64,000 nt of DNA from CAVYXF01 sp963772335 (GCA_963772335.1 CAVYXF010000003.1:310001-374000), one strand, 5' to 3'; positions 1-10,104 are shown, counted from the first letter of the stretch. The notes: a model not told the origin generated them from the letters alone. A program made the numbers and translations.

Positions 1-844
1 GTTATACACCGCGAGCATGATGCCACTGGCAATGGTCGAGACGGTCTCGCCCTCAGCAACAATCTTCGGGTAGTGCTCGTGCTTCAGCTGCGCCGGAAGA
101 TAGGTCGACATCAGCTTGGCAAACTTGCCGGGCGGCAGGTTGGATTCGGTGAGTGCGACGAAATGCCAGCCATTCTCCTCCGTAACCTTGTCGTAGTCGG
201 CCTGCGGCGCGCCGCCCATACGGGCCATGGCCGCAATCTCGCCATTCTTGAGGGCTTCGAAGGCGGCATCGGTGTCCAGATAGACCGGCTGAATGTCGAT
301 ATCGAGCAGCCTGAACACATTGCTGGTGACGGCCGCAGTGACGCTGGCGGGCTTCCACAGGTTCACCTTTTTCCCGCGCAGATCCTCGAAGCTCTTCACT
401 TGATTGGGCGCAAGCATATGCAGCTCTGAGTTCAAGAGCTTAACGACATATTGCACGCGCTGCTCGATGTTGCCGTAGAGGACCGGGTCCTTTTCCTTGT
501 AGGCCTGAAGGAAACCCGAAATCGACAATGCCCATGTCGATCCCCTTCAGAAACAGGATGTCATGGACATTCTGGCTGGCGCCTCGTCCGAGCACAGGGA
601 GAATCCGAAGCTCACCCGTCTTCGGATCATCCAGCACATTCTGGATATCCTCGATGAGCTTTGTAAAAGTACTGGTCGTCGAAGAGCCGATAATCGAGAC
701 GGTGCTGGCGTTCGCCGAGCGCTTCTCTTCCTGATACTTCAAATTCGCTTCCTGAGCGAATACTGCTGGTGCAACAACAGCGAATAGCACAAGGCAAAGT
801 AAGCTTTGCCAAAGCGCTTGAAGCGTTTTTTGTGTAAAAAACAT
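1..844 (-). CDS. TAXI-type TRAP transporter solute-binding protein (frameshifted as read, cut by window edge)
   Basis: Periplasmic receptor of a TRAP (TAXI group) uptake system. The chosen ATG lies just after a GGGGGAGG ribosome site and opens a signal peptide of about 30 residues ending AVFAQ. The frame is clean to about 517 (DMGIVDFG), then steps by one base next to a GGGTTT run. After the step the protein continues as FLQAYKEKDPVLYGN and SFEDLRGKKVNLW and runs off position 1 still open (TVSTIASGIMLAVYN). The two halves join naturally, so this is one gene with a single-base indel, by sequencing error or mutation. The family assignment rests on overall pattern, with no single catalytic motif to check. 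The membrane subunit is not in the window and would lie to the left. Confidence 0.75.
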
Positions 845-1088
845 GACCTCCCCCAAAGGCGATCTGCCCAACAGTCCCATGGCAATGGGGCGACCTCGCG
901 GCGGCGCGCACAACCTGAGCCGAAGGTTAAACACGACCTGGGGTCAACTACTAGCGTAGCGACCTAAGAAAGATCAATCTGAATGATGAGATTTTATAGC
1001 AAGATGTAAACACCGGCGCCGTGATAACGCCGATAATCACCGGAAAGAGCGGAAGGCAGCGGGTTGCCGCTGCCTTGCACACCAAAGG

Positions 1089-1448
1089 TCAGCTTGGCGC
1101 ACAATCCTTTTCGAGCGCCTCGAGAGCGTCGAAGAAGGCCTTGCCTTCGGCGGTGTCGGGGTTGATGTCCTCTTCCAGCGCCATGACCTTCTCGAAGTCG
1201 CTGCCCAGCTCTTTGGCCTTGTCGTCGGCCTGCTTGCCAAGATCCTCAGCGGACTTTTCGTCCTTCTTTTCGCTGGCTTCAGCGGACTTGTTGTAGAGAT
1301 CCTGCATGTCGCAGTAGGTCTTGACCTTGCCTTTGTCCTTCTTGATCTCGGTGAGTGCAGTGGTCGCGTCCTGGACTTTGGCATTCTGCGCAAAGGCGGG
1401 GGCGGCAACTGCTCCGGCTAGGATAAAGGCGGCGATAATTCTCTTCAT
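1089..1448 (-). CDS. Small exported protein of unknown function
   Basis: A 119-residue protein with a clear signal peptide (MKRIIAAFILAGAVAAPAFAQ, cleavage after AFA) followed by a mature domain of about 98 residues, rich in Lys, Glu, Asp and Ala and predicted almost wholly helical. The mature part has two cysteines, at YCDMQ and near the end at KDCAPS, which could form a disulfide in the periplasm. An AGGACAATCC stretch precedes the ATG. I recognise the style of a small conserved periplasmic protein of rhizobial bacteria but no named family, and give no function. It stands alone, with no operon partner. Confidence 0.7.
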   Translation of the reverse strand: MKRIIAAFILAGAVAAPAFAQNAKVQDATTALTEIKKDKGKVKTYCDMQDLYNKSAEASEKKDEKSAEDLGKQADDKAKELGSDFEKVMALEEDINPDTAEGKAFFDALEALEKDCAPS

Positions 1449-1762
1449 GGATTGTCCTCGCTAGAACTCTGATGTTGAACGCCGGGGGCGCCTTTTTGAG
1501 GGCGCCGTGAGGTAACGATCGAGCTGTCATACACATTGCTTGTGACGCGGGCATGTTGCTGGCCGCATCCAAAGCCATCAGCCTTGGCCCCGATATGGAC
1601 CACGCAAGCTGAGCGTTCCATGAACGTCGGTGGTCAAGGCGTAGCCCCTTTAGCATTGAAGCGCCTCAAGGATAAGCTCCCAAAAACGCGATTTGCGCGC
1701 TTTACGCTTGGCAAGGCTATGGATCGCTTCTAAGCACTATGCTTTTGACGGCCAGGCGAGCC
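1449..1762. other. Intergenic region, no gene recognised
   Basis: This stretch separates the leftward small exported protein from the rightward aminopeptidase gene and must hold both promoters. No strong -35/-10 pair, repeat or structured RNA stands out. A short open frame on the plus strand (about 1536-1733) has no ribosome site or recognisable sequence and I do not count it as a gene. Confidence 0.4.
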
Positions 1763-4429
1763 ATGAAGACACAAGAACCCCGCACGATATATCTCAAGGA
1801 CTACCGGCTTCCGCCCTACCTGATCGACCAGGTCGCGCTTGACATCCGCCTCGCCCCTTCTGCGACAGAGGTTGCATCGCGTCTTTCCCTGCGGCCGAAT
1901 GATGCAGTGAGCAAGGCGAGCCGTGGTCCGCTCGTGCTCGACGGCGAGAAGCTGGAATTGGTCAACATTGTCCTTGACGGCCGGACACTTGCGCAGGGCG
2001 AGTACGCCCAGAGCGACAAGGCGTTGACCATCCCCAACGTGCCGGCGGAACCTTTCACGCTCGAAATCACCACCCGCTGCGATCCGCAGGCGAACAAAGC
2101 ACTGACCGGCCTTTACCGCTCCGGTACGCTTTATTGCACGCAGTGCGAGCCGGAAGGCTTTCGCCGTATCACCTATTATCTCGACCGGCCGGACGTGCTG
2201 GCCAAATTCCGGGTGCGGCTGGAGGCCGACATCAAGGACGCCCCGGTGCTGCTCGCCAACGGCAACATGGTCGAGGAAGGTAAGGTCGGCGGCAAGCGTC
2301 ATTACGCGATCTGGGAGGACCCATTCCCTAAGCCGTCCTATCTGTTTGCCATGGTCGCCGGGAAGCTCGGCCATATCGCCGATAGCTTCAAAACGAAATC
2401 CGGCCGCGATGTGGCGCTGCGGATTTATTGCGATCCCGGCAAGGAGGATCGCTGCGCCTGGGCGATGGAGAGCCTCAAGGCCTCGATGCGCTGGGACGAG
2501 GAGCGCTTCGGCCTCGAATACGATCTCGACATCTTCATGATTGTGGCGGTCTCCGACTTCAACATGGGAGCCATGGAGAACAAGGGCCTCAACATCTTCA
2601 ACGATAAAGCAGTCCTTGCCCGCCCCGACACCGCAACGGACGGCGAATATGAGGGCATCGAGGCGGTGATTGCCCACGAATATTTTCATAACTGGACCGG
2701 CAACCGTGTCACCTGCCGCGACTGGTTCCAGCTCTGCCTCAAGGAAGGCCTGACCGTATTCCGCGACGCCGAATTCACCTCCGACCGGCGCTCGCGTGCG
2801 GTGAAGCGCATCGAGGATGTGCGCTTCCTGCGCGCCTCGCAATTCGCCGAGGATTCGGGACCGCTCGCTCATTCGGTGCGGCCGGAATCCTATATTGAGA
2901 TCAACAACTTCTATACCCGCACGGTCTACGAAAAGGGCGCCGAGCTGTGCGGCATGATCATGACCCTTGTCGGCCGCGACGGGTTCCGGAAGGGCATGGA
3001 CCTCTACTTCAAACGCCATGACGGCACGGCCGCGACGGTAGAAGACTTTCTCGCGGCAATGGCCGATGCCAACAAGACCGACCTCAGCCAGTTCATGCTC
3101 TGGTATTCCCAGGCCGGCACACCGGAGCTCACTTGCCGCTTCACCTATTCGTCAGAGAGCAAAATCGCCAAGCTCACCGTAAAGCAGGAGCAAAAGCCGA
3201 CGCCTGGCCAGCCGAAGAAGAAGCCGCTCCACATCCCGTTGCGCATTGGTTTCCTTGACGCGAAGGGCAAGGATCTGCCGCTCGTCCTCGAGGACGGCAC
3301 GACGGTCAAGGACGGCGTTCTGCAGATCCGCAAGCGGGCCGAGAGCTTCGCCTTCAACGGCATCGCCGAGCGCCCGGTCATCTCGCTGCTGCGCGGCTTC
3401 TCCGCGCCGGTGCGCCTTGAGGCCAATTGGAGCGACCGCGACCTCGAATTCCTCATCGCCCACGACAGCGACCTGTTCAGCCGCTGGCAGGCGGCACAGA
3501 CGCTAGCGATGAAATCGCTGCTCGCGATGAGCGCGGCGGCGCGGGCCGGCCAGACCCCCCGCCCCTCGCCGCGTTTCGGCAAGGCCATGGCGCAGCTCGC
3601 TGGTGATGAAACTCTCGATCCGGCTTTCCGCGCGGAAATGCTGGTGCTCCCCACCGAAAACACCATCGCCATGGCACTTGGCAGCGACATCGATCCCGAG
3701 GCGATTTACAAGGCCAGGCGCGCGTTCCGCGAGAGCCTCGGCCGAGCGCTCAAGGATGTGCTGCAAAAAATATACGATGGCTGTGAGGTGAAGGGGGCCT
3801 ACTCACCCGATCCGGCGAACGTTGGCCGGCGTTCGCTGCGCAATGCCGCGCTGGGACTGCTCACCATGGCGGGCGGCCGCTATGCCATCCCGCGCCTGCG
3901 CGAGCACTTGAAGCAGGCGACCAATATGACCGATACCATGGTCGCGTTGCGGCTATTCGCCGAGCAGGACACGCCCGTCCGCCAGACGGTCATGGACGGT
4001 TTCTTCCGGCGCTGGAAAAATGATCCGCTGGTGCTCGACAAATGGTTTGCGCTGCAAGCCTCCTCACCACTTCCGGGCGCGCTCGACCGGGTCAAGGAGC
4101 TGATGCAGCACCCACAATTCGCCATGACCAACCCGAACCGGGTGCGATCGGTGATCGGCGCCTTCGCCATGGGGAATCCTGTGCATTTCCATTCGCCCGA
4201 TGGGGCCGGCTATAAGCTGCTGACGGATGCCGTGCTGGAGCTCAACAGCTTCAATCCGCTAATGGGTGCGCGTCTCCTTGCCGCGTTCGAGACCTGGCGC
4301 ATGCTGGAGCCGAAACGCCAGCAGGCCGCGAGAAAAGCGCTGGAGCGTGTGCGCGGCGCCGAGAATTTGTCTCGTGATGTCTTCGAGATCGCCAGCAAAA
4401 TGCTCGGGGAGACGGAAAAGGCTGCGTGA
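1763..4429 (+). CDS. pepN: Aminopeptidase N (M1 family zinc metallopeptidase)
   Basis: Cytosolic zinc aminopeptidase that removes N-terminal residues from peptides. At 888 residues it has the usual length of bacterial PepN. Visible motifs are GAMEN near residue 269 (binds the free N-terminus), the zinc site HEYFH at 305-309, and the third zinc ligand in KEGLTVFRD about 20 residues on. The C-terminal third is the alpha-helical repeat domain typical of PepN. The start was placed at MKTQEPRTIYLKDYR because family members begin a few residues before the KDYR/HDYR segment; an in-frame ATG 24 bases upstream (1739) is possible. It is followed 76 bases later, on the same strand, by a sensor kinase and may be co-transcribed with it. 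Confidence 0.95.
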   Translation: MKTQEPRTIYLKDYRLPPYLIDQVALDIRLAPSATEVASRLSLRPNDAVSKASRGPLVLDGEKLELVNIVLDGRTLAQGEYAQSDKALTIPNVPAEPFTLEITTRCDPQANKALTGLYRSGTLYCTQCEPEGFRRITYYLDRPDVLAKFRVRLEADIKDAPVLLANGNMVEEGKVGGKRHYAIWEDPFPKPSYLFAMVAGKLGHIADSFKTKSGRDVALRIYCDPGKEDRCAWAMESLKASMRWDEERFGLEYDLDIFMIVAVSDFNMGAMENKGLNIFNDKAVLARPDTATDGEYEGIEAVIAHEYFHNWTGNRVTCRDWFQLCLKEGLTVFRDAEFTSDRRSRAVKRIEDVRFLRASQFAEDSGPLAHSVRPESYIEINNFYTRTVYEKGAELCGMIMTLVGRDGFRKGMDLYFKRHDGTAATVEDFLAAMADANKTDLSQFMLWYSQAGTPELTCRFTYSSESKIAKLTVKQEQKPTPGQPKKKPLHIPLRIGFLDAKGKDLPLVLEDGTTVKDGVLQIRKRAESFAFNGIAERPVISLLRGFSAPVRLEANWSDRDLEFLIAHDSDLFSRWQAAQTLAMKSLLAMSAAARAGQTPRPSPRFGKAMAQLAGDETLDPAFRAEMLVLPTENTIAMALGSDIDPEAIYKARRAFRESLGRALKDVLQKIYDGCEVKGAYSPDPANVGRRSLRNAALGLLTMAGGRYAIPRLREHLKQATNMTDTMVALRLFAEQDTPVRQTVMDGFFRRWKNDPLVLDKWFALQASSPLPGALDRVKELMQHPQFAMTNPNRVRSVIGAFAMGNPVHFHSPDGAGYKLLTDAVLELNSFNPLMGARLLAAFETWRMLEPKRQQAARKALERVRGAENLSRDVFEIASKMLGETEKAA

Positions 4430-4505
4430 AGGCGAGGAGCCTGTTCTAGAATCACGCGGAATCTGCGATCGATTAGCTTGGCAATGTCAGGCTAACGCGG
4501 CGGCT

Positions 4506-6356
4506 ATGCTGATCGATCGGCTGATAAGGCAATTTCGGAATTATTTGGATGGCCGGCGGAGACCGGCCTGGCCCCGTATGGCGCGTGCTCTGCCTGCTGC
4601 ACTCATCCTGCTGCTTGCCACGCCTTCATTCGCGCTTGCCGAGCAAGGCCAAAGCTTCACCACCAGCGTCCTCGCCGCGCTCTTGGTCGGCGTGCTGATC
4701 GGCGCTGCCACCATCCTGGTGATCACGCGCGGACGCAGCGCTGCCCTCGTCCGTTCGGCCGCAGAGCTGCGCGACGGCACCGAGCTTTTGCTGCGCGATG
4801 GCAATGCCGCCCTGCTCTACTGGAACCTCGTCAAAGGCGAACTGAGCTGGTCGCAATCCTTCTTCTCGATGCTGCAGCGAAATATGCCCGCTGGACCGAT
4901 GCCATACCGGAACATGCGCGAGCTCTTGCATCCCGATGACGATCTCTACCGCATCGTCGACGGTTATATTCGCGTCGGCGAGGACAATGTTCGGATCTGC
5001 TTCCGACTGCGTGCGGGCGAGGACGGACGCTGGATGTGGTTCGACCTGCGCGGCCGTATTCGCCGCAAGGGTGCGCATGGCGAGCCGATCCTGGTCGCCG
5101 TGATCACCGATATCACTGAGGATCGCGAGCGCGAAATCGAGAATATCGACACCGCCGCCCGGCTTCGCAACTCGATCGAAGCCATTTCAGAGTCTTTCGT
5201 GTTATGGGACAGCCAGGACCGGCTCGTAGTCTGCAATCGCAAGTTCAAGGCGATTTACAAAATTGCCACAAAGGTGCTGATGCCGGGCACGCCCTATCGG
5301 GAGATCGCCGCGGCGACGCGGGAGAGGCTGCTGCAGGGCCCCGTCACCCTCGCGGGCGAACCCAAGCAGGACTCCGCCGCTTTCGAGGCCGAAGTCAGCG
5401 AGGATTGCTGGCTGCATGTCGGCGAGCGGCGCACCAAGGATGGCGGTTTTGTCAGTGTCGGCACGGACATCACCGCACTGAAGCAGAGCGAGCAGCGTCT
5501 CGCCGAGCGTGAGAGCCAGCTCTCCGCGACCATTGCCGACCTTGAAGCCTCCCGCCACACCCTGGAGACCCAAACCCGCCAGTTGATCGAGCTGACAGGC
5601 AAATATGCAACCGAGAAGGAGCGCGCCGAGGCGGCAAACCGCGCCAAATCCGAATTCCTCGCCAATATCTCTCACGAGCTGCGCACACCGCTGAACGCCA
5701 TCATCGGCTTCTCCGAAATGATGCATCAGCAGATGTTCGGGCCGCTTGGGCGGCCGAAATATCTGGAATACGCTCTCGATATCCAGGATAGCGGCCGATA
5801 TCTCCTCGAGGTGATCAACGACATTCTCGACATGTCCAAGATCGAGGCCGGCCGCATGTCGCTGATGATGGAGCCGCTCAACATCGGCGATGTGATCGCC
5901 GAAAGCGTGCGGGTGGTCCAGCAGACGGCGGCGGAGCGCAACATCCGCATCGAGCCGCTCGGCAATCCCGGCATCGAGCTGCAGGGCGACCGGCGCGCGC
6001 TGAAGCAGGTGATGATCAACCTGCTCTCCAATGCGGTGAAGTTCACGCCCGTTGGGGGTCAGGTGTCGCTGCGCTCCTATCGCTATCGCGGCACGGTGCG
6101 TCTTGCGATTTCCGATACGGGCGTCGGCATTCCGCGCGAGGAGATTGCCAAGCTTGGGCGCCCGTTCGAGCAAGTCGAAAACCAGTTTACCAAGGGCCAT
6201 AAGGGCACGGGGCTTGGCCTCGCCATTTCCCGCTCGATCATCGAACTGCATGGCGGACGGCTGGAGATCAAGAGCCGCCTCGGCGAAGGCACTACGGTGA
6301 CATGCATTCTTCCCGCCACCCAGGAGACGCGCGGCCTCGATAGCGAGGCGGCCTAG
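4506..6356 (+). CDS. PAS-domain sensor histidine kinase, PleC/DivJ/PdhS-like
   Basis: Membrane-anchored sensor kinase of 616 residues. Order: N-terminal hydrophobic segment around 25-45, a second membrane segment around 55-80 (LLVGVLIGAATILVI), a PAS domain (about 90-210), a second PAS-like domain (about 215-330), a coiled coil, the HisKA box FLANISHELRTPLNAIIGFSEMM with the phospho-acceptor His, then HATPase boxes NLLSNAVKF (N), DTGVGIP (G1) and GTGLGLAIS (G2). The HisKA helices, including FGPLG and DILDMSKIEAGRM, closely resemble the PleC/DivJ/PdhS kinases that act on DivK and PleD in alphaproteobacterial cell-cycle control. Which member it is cannot be settled here. The ATG at 4506 starts just before the first hydrophobic segment; upstream in-frame sequence overlaps pepN and is not kinase-like. 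Confidence 0.88.
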   Translation: MLIDRLIRQFRNYLDGRRRPAWPRMARALPAALILLLATPSFALAEQGQSFTTSVLAALLVGVLIGAATILVITRGRSAALVRSAAELRDGTELLLRDGNAALLYWNLVKGELSWSQSFFSMLQRNMPAGPMPYRNMRELLHPDDDLYRIVDGYIRVGEDNVRICFRLRAGEDGRWMWFDLRGRIRRKGAHGEPILVAVITDITEDREREIENIDTAARLRNSIEAISESFVLWDSQDRLVVCNRKFKAIYKIATKVLMPGTPYREIAAATRERLLQGPVTLAGEPKQDSAAFEAEVSEDCWLHVGERRTKDGGFVSVGTDITALKQSEQRLAERESQLSATIADLEASRHTLETQTRQLIELTGKYATEKERAEAANRAKSEFLANISHELRTPLNAIIGFSEMMHQQMFGPLGRPKYLEYALDIQDSGRYLLEVINDILDMSKIEAGRMSLMMEPLNIGDVIAESVRVVQQTAAERNIRIEPLGNPGIELQGDRRALKQVMINLLSNAVKFTPVGGQVSLRSYRYRGTVRLAISDTGVGIPREEIAKLGRPFEQVENQFTKGHKGTGLGLAISRSIIELHGGRLEIKSRLGEGTTVTCILPATQETRGLDSEAA

Positions 6357-6452
6357 CGCATCGGACCGAAACATGGGAACCGTTTTTCGGACAAATCCGC
6401 CGCGCAAACAAAAGGCTAAAGCGGCGCTCCGATTCCGACTTAAAGCCCGTCG
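6357..6452. repeat. Degraded palindromic intergenic element of the Hyphomicrobiales type
   Basis: Between two convergent genes lies GCGCATCGGACCGAAA, then GGAACCGTTTTTCGG, then a second block GGCGCTCCGATTCCGAC. This matches my memory of a very common short mobile-looking palindrome in rhizobial genomes (core about CCGAAAAGTGGNAACCGGTTTTCGG), here with several mismatches. It folds into an imperfect hairpin and may help end transcription from both sides. Identification is from memory of the family, not from a search. Confidence 0.5.
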
Positions 6453-6454
6453 CT

Positions 6455-7615
6455 CTATCGCTCTGCCATACCCTGGCGCATAGCGAAGCGCCGGAGCGGT
6501 GGCATCATCGCGAGGCCGGCAAGCCCCAATCCACGTGCGAGCTGGAGTGGAGCGAGGCCGGAGATCAGTGTGCGGTTGAGGAGGTCGGCGGCGAGTGTGC
6601 GGGTGAGAATATCGCCGCGGCGCGCGTGTTCATACCGGCTAAGCACGTCCGGCCCACCGGGATCGCCGGCACCTTCCACTGCGCGCACCAGGTCCGCCAC
6701 GTCGCGGAAGCCGAGATTGAGGCCTTGTGCGCCGATCGGCGGCATCACATGCGCCGCCTCCCCGACGAGCGCGATGCGAGCGCGCGCCAGTCCCCGCGCG
6801 ACCAGCGCGGAGAGTGGAAACGCCCCCCGCGCGCTCACTTCGGTGATGTCGCCGAGAAGGCCTTCCAGGCGCTCCGCGATCGCCTCTGCAAACGCCTCGT
6901 CGTCAAGCGCCATCAGCCGCGAAGCCTCGGCCGGCCGCTCCACCCAGACGAGGCTCGACCACTCGCCGGGAAGCGGCACCACGGTGAACGGGCCTGCCGA
7001 AAAATGCAGCTCGGTACAGGCGCCGCGATGCGGACGGCTGTGGCGGAAATTGCTGACGATGGCCGTCTGAGCATAGGTCCAGCTGCGCGTGCCAATGCCG
7101 GCTGCCGTCCGGCACAGCGAGTTGCGGCCATCCGCCCCGACGGCCAGTCGCGCATGCAGCGTTTCGCCGCCGGGAAGCTTCAGCCGCACAGCCTCGTCGT
7201 CGGCTTCCGCGGATTCGACGCCGTTGACCGGCAGATGTGCCTCACCAAGTCGATCGAACAGCGCGCGAACTAGAATTTCGTTCGGGATGTTGTAGCCGAA
7301 CGCCTCCTCGCCAATCTCCACTGCATCGAAGGTGACGTCGGGCGCGCGGAACAGGCGGCGGGTAGCGTCGATGATGCGCAGCACGCGCAGTGGAGCGGCA
7401 GCCTGGCGCAAACCTTCCCAGATGCCCAGGCCTTCTAGAAACCGGACCGAGCTGCCGAGCAGCGCCGTCGTGCGGCGGTCCGGAGCGCTGGGGTTCGGCG
7501 CTGGCCCGGCGCAGACCACATTCCATCCGGCCTGGCGCAGCGCGATGGCGGTGGCAAGCCCCGCTGGCCCAGCGCCAACCACCGCGATGTCACAGAACCT
7601 TTCGAGGCTTTCCAT
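6455..7615 (-). CDS. UbiH/UbiF/COQ6-family FAD-dependent monooxygenase
   Basis: A 386-residue flavoprotein hydroxylase. Visible motifs: the FAD dinucleotide-binding loop VVGAGPAGLA at residues 13-22, the internal AVGADGRNS (DG motif), and LVGEAAHVMPPIGAQGLNLG near 285, the second FAD motif typical of the UbiH/UbiF/VisC/COQ6 group, which hydroxylates ubiquinone precursors. Length is close to the usual 390-410. The ubiquinone role is inferred from the family; ring position cannot be read from sequence. It converges with the sensor kinase and diverges from the E1-like gene, so it is probably a single-gene unit. Confidence 0.85.
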   Translation of the reverse strand: MESLERFCDIAVVGAGPAGLATAIALRQAGWNVVCAGPAPNPSAPDRRTTALLGSSVRFLEGLGIWEGLRQAAAPLRVLRIIDATRRLFRAPDVTFDAVEIGEEAFGYNIPNEILVRALFDRLGEAHLPVNGVESAEADDEAVRLKLPGGETLHARLAVGADGRNSLCRTAAGIGTRSWTYAQTAIVSNFRHSRPHRGACTELHFSAGPFTVVPLPGEWSSLVWVERPAEASRLMALDDEAFAEAIAERLEGLLGDITEVSARGAFPLSALVARGLARARIALVGEAAHVMPPIGAQGLNLGFRDVADLVRAVEGAGDPGGPDVLSRYEHARRGDILTRTLAADLLNRTLISGLAPLQLARGLGLAGLAMMPPLRRFAMRQGMAER

Positions 7616-7689
7616 AGCGCTCTCCTAACACGAATTGCGCGGGCGCGGCCATGCGGTAGACTGGACGAGATATTCGACAGGGCGCCCTC

Positions 7690-10074
7690 ATGACAGCTGA
7701 CAAACTCGACATGCTCCACGCGTTGGAGAAAAAGATCCTCTGGCTCTCCACCTGGATGATTCACAACGCCAATCACCTGCGCGAGAATGCCGACGGGGTG
7801 AAGGTCGGTGGGCATCAGGCCTCCTCCGCTTCGCTCGCCACCATCATGACGGCGCTCTATTTCTCGGTGCTGAGGCCCGAGGACCGGGTGGCGGTAAAGC
7901 CGCATGCCAGCCCTGTCTTCCATGCCATCCAATATCTGCTCGGCAATCAAACGCAGGAGAAGCTGGAGCGGTTTCGTGGGTTTGGCGGCGCGCAGAGCTA
8001 TCCCTCACGTACCAAGGACGCGGACGATGTGGACTTCTCCACCGGCTCGGTCGGCCTCGGCGCAGCGATGACGGTGTTCGCTTCCCTCGTGCAGGATTAT
8101 CTCGCCGAGCACGACATGCTGCATCTCCCCAAGGGGCGGATGGTGGCGCTGGTCGGCGATGCCGAGCTGGACGAAGGCAATATCTTCGAATGCTTGCTGG
8201 AGGGCTGGAAGCAGGGCCTGCGCAACTGCTGGTGGATCATCGACTATAACCGCCAGAGCCTCGACGCGGTGGTGCGCGAAGGCCTTTACCAGTGCATCAC
8301 CGCGCTGTTCGAGGCGATGGGTTGGGAAGTGGTCGTGCTCAAATACGGCTCGCTGCTCGAGGCGGCCTTCCGTGAGCCGGGCGGGGCAGCCCTGCGTGAC
8401 TGGATCGATCGCTGCCCGAACCAGCTCTATTCCGCGCTCGCTTTCCAGGGCGGCGCGTCCTGGCGCAAGCGGCTGATGGACGAGATCGGCGACCAGGGTC
8501 TGGTCACGGCGTTGATCGAGCGGCGCTCCGACGACGAACTCGCGGAGTTGATGACCAATCTCGGCGGCCATGACCTACCCACGCTCCTCACCGCCTTTGA
8601 AGCAGCGAGGAACGATCACCCGATCTGCTTCCTGGCCTATACCATCAAAGGCCTCGGCCTGCCGTTCCAGGGGCATAAGGACAACCACTCCGGCCTGATG
8701 ACCGCCAGCCAGATGGAGCAGTTCCGCCAGACCATGCACATCCGGCCAGGCGAGGAGTGGGCAAAGTTTGAGGGGCTAAGCGACGTTCCCGCTTTGGAGC
8801 GCTTCCTTGGTGAGGTGCCCTTCAACGCCAAAGGCCGCCGCCGCTATCATGCTGCGACAGTCGCCGTTCCGCAGATCGGGCCGCCCAGCGGCAACTCGGC
8901 GATCTCAACCCAGACCGCCTTCGGCAATCTGCTGAACGATCTGGCCCGTTCGGGGAGCGATCTCGCGGCGCGGATCGTCACCACCTCGCCGGACGTCACC
9001 GTGTCCACCAATCTCGGACCATGGGTAAACCGGCGCGGTCTGTTCGCGCGCGAAAGCCTTGCCGACATCTTCCGCGAGGAGCGGATCGTCTCGCCGCAAC
9101 GCTGGGAGTTCTCGCCGAAGGGCCAGCACATCGAGCTCGGCATCGCGGAGATGAACCTGTTCCTCAATCTCGCCGCGCTGGGCCTGTCGCATTCCGTGTT
9201 CGGCGAGCGGCTGATTCCGATTGGCACGCTCTATGATCCGTTCATCGCGCGGGGATTAGACGCGCTGAACTATGCCTGCTACCAGGACGCCCGGTTTATC
9301 CTCGCCGCCACGCCGTCCGGCATCACCTTAGCCCCGGAAGGCGGCGCGCATCAATCGATCGGCACACCGCTGATCGGCATGGCGCAAGATGGCCTCGCCG
9401 CCTTCGAGCCGGCCTTCGCCGATGAACTCGCGCTGATCCTCGCCTGGGCGTTCGAATATCTGCAGCGCGATGGCGACGGGACGCATTCCGAGCACACCTG
9501 GCTGCGTGACGAAACCGGCGGCTCGGTCTATCTGCGGCTCTCGACGCGGCCGATCGATCAGCTCAAGCGCGAGATCACGCCGGAACTGGCCAATGACATC
9601 GTGCTCGGCGGCTATTGGCTGCGAAAGCCCGGCCCGAATGCCGAGGTGGTGATCGCCTATGCCGGTGCGGTTGCGCCGGAGGCGATCGAGGCCGCCGGCC
9701 TGATCGCCGAGGACCGCCGCGATATCGGCCTGCTCGCCGTCACCTCCTCCGACCGGCTGAATGCCGGCTGGACGGCTGCAAGCCGCGCCCGCGAGCGCGG
9801 CGCTCCACAAGCGCGCGCGCATGTCGAGCGGCTGCTCGAGGCCGTGCCGCCGCATTGCGGCATCGTCACCGTGCTCGATGGCCATCCGGCCACCCTCGCC
9901 TGGCTCGGCTCCGTGCATGGCCACCGAGTCCGCACGCTGGGCGTCGAACATTTCGGCCAGACCGGCTCGGTGGAGGAGCTTTACACCAGCTATGGCCTTT
10001 CGGCCGATGCTATCGTCACCGCAGCAGAAAGCGTGGTGCCCGGCAAACCGATCCGGCATGTGAAATTCGCTTGA
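7690..10074 (+). CDS. Transketolase-like enzyme, homodimeric pyruvate dehydrogenase E1 type
   Basis: A 794-residue thiamine-diphosphate enzyme. The N-terminal half has the TPP-binding stretch GDAELDEGNIFE (about residue 155) with a following IIDYNRQ segment, preceded by DFSTGSVGLGAAM. The middle transketolase pyrimidine-binding domain contains GQHIELGIAEMNLF with the conserved catalytic Glu, and the C-terminal transketolase domain ends near residue 780. The layout resembles homodimeric AceE-like proteins, though it is shorter than E. coli AceE (about 887). No E2 or E3 gene is adjacent, so it either works with a distant complex or has another acyloin or keto-acid substrate. The ATG follows an AGGG-containing weak ribosome site. 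Confidence 0.75.
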   Translation: MTADKLDMLHALEKKILWLSTWMIHNANHLRENADGVKVGGHQASSASLATIMTALYFSVLRPEDRVAVKPHASPVFHAIQYLLGNQTQEKLERFRGFGGAQSYPSRTKDADDVDFSTGSVGLGAAMTVFASLVQDYLAEHDMLHLPKGRMVALVGDAELDEGNIFECLLEGWKQGLRNCWWIIDYNRQSLDAVVREGLYQCITALFEAMGWEVVVLKYGSLLEAAFREPGGAALRDWIDRCPNQLYSALAFQGGASWRKRLMDEIGDQGLVTALIERRSDDELAELMTNLGGHDLPTLLTAFEAARNDHPICFLAYTIKGLGLPFQGHKDNHSGLMTASQMEQFRQTMHIRPGEEWAKFEGLSDVPALERFLGEVPFNAKGRRRYHAATVAVPQIGPPSGNSAISTQTAFGNLLNDLARSGSDLAARIVTTSPDVTVSTNLGPWVNRRGLFARESLADIFREERIVSPQRWEFSPKGQHIELGIAEMNLFLNLAALGLSHSVFGERLIPIGTLYDPFIARGLDALNYACYQDARFILAATPSGITLAPEGGAHQSIGTPLIGMAQDGLAAFEPAFADELALILAWAFEYLQRDGDGTHSEHTWLRDETGGSVYLRLSTRPIDQLKREITPELANDIVLGGYWLRKPGPNAEVVIAYAGAVAPEAIEAAGLIAEDRRDIGLLAVTSSDRLNAGWTAASRARERGAPQARAHVERLLEAVPPHCGIVTVLDGHPATLAWLGSVHGHRVRTLGVEHFGQTGSVEELYTSYGLSADAIVTAAESVVPGKPIRHVKFA

Positions 10075-10104
10075 GCCGCGGGCGCAACATGCCGCGTCCC
10101 TGCC

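Noticed and set aside
1730..3019. Long leftward open frame opposite aminopeptidase N
   Set aside because: Antisense shadow typical of GC-rich DNA; no ribosome site or protein family character, while the plus strand has the full PepN motif set.
5202..6407. Long leftward open frame opposite the sensor kinase
   Set aside because: Antisense shadow; the plus strand carries intact kinase boxes.
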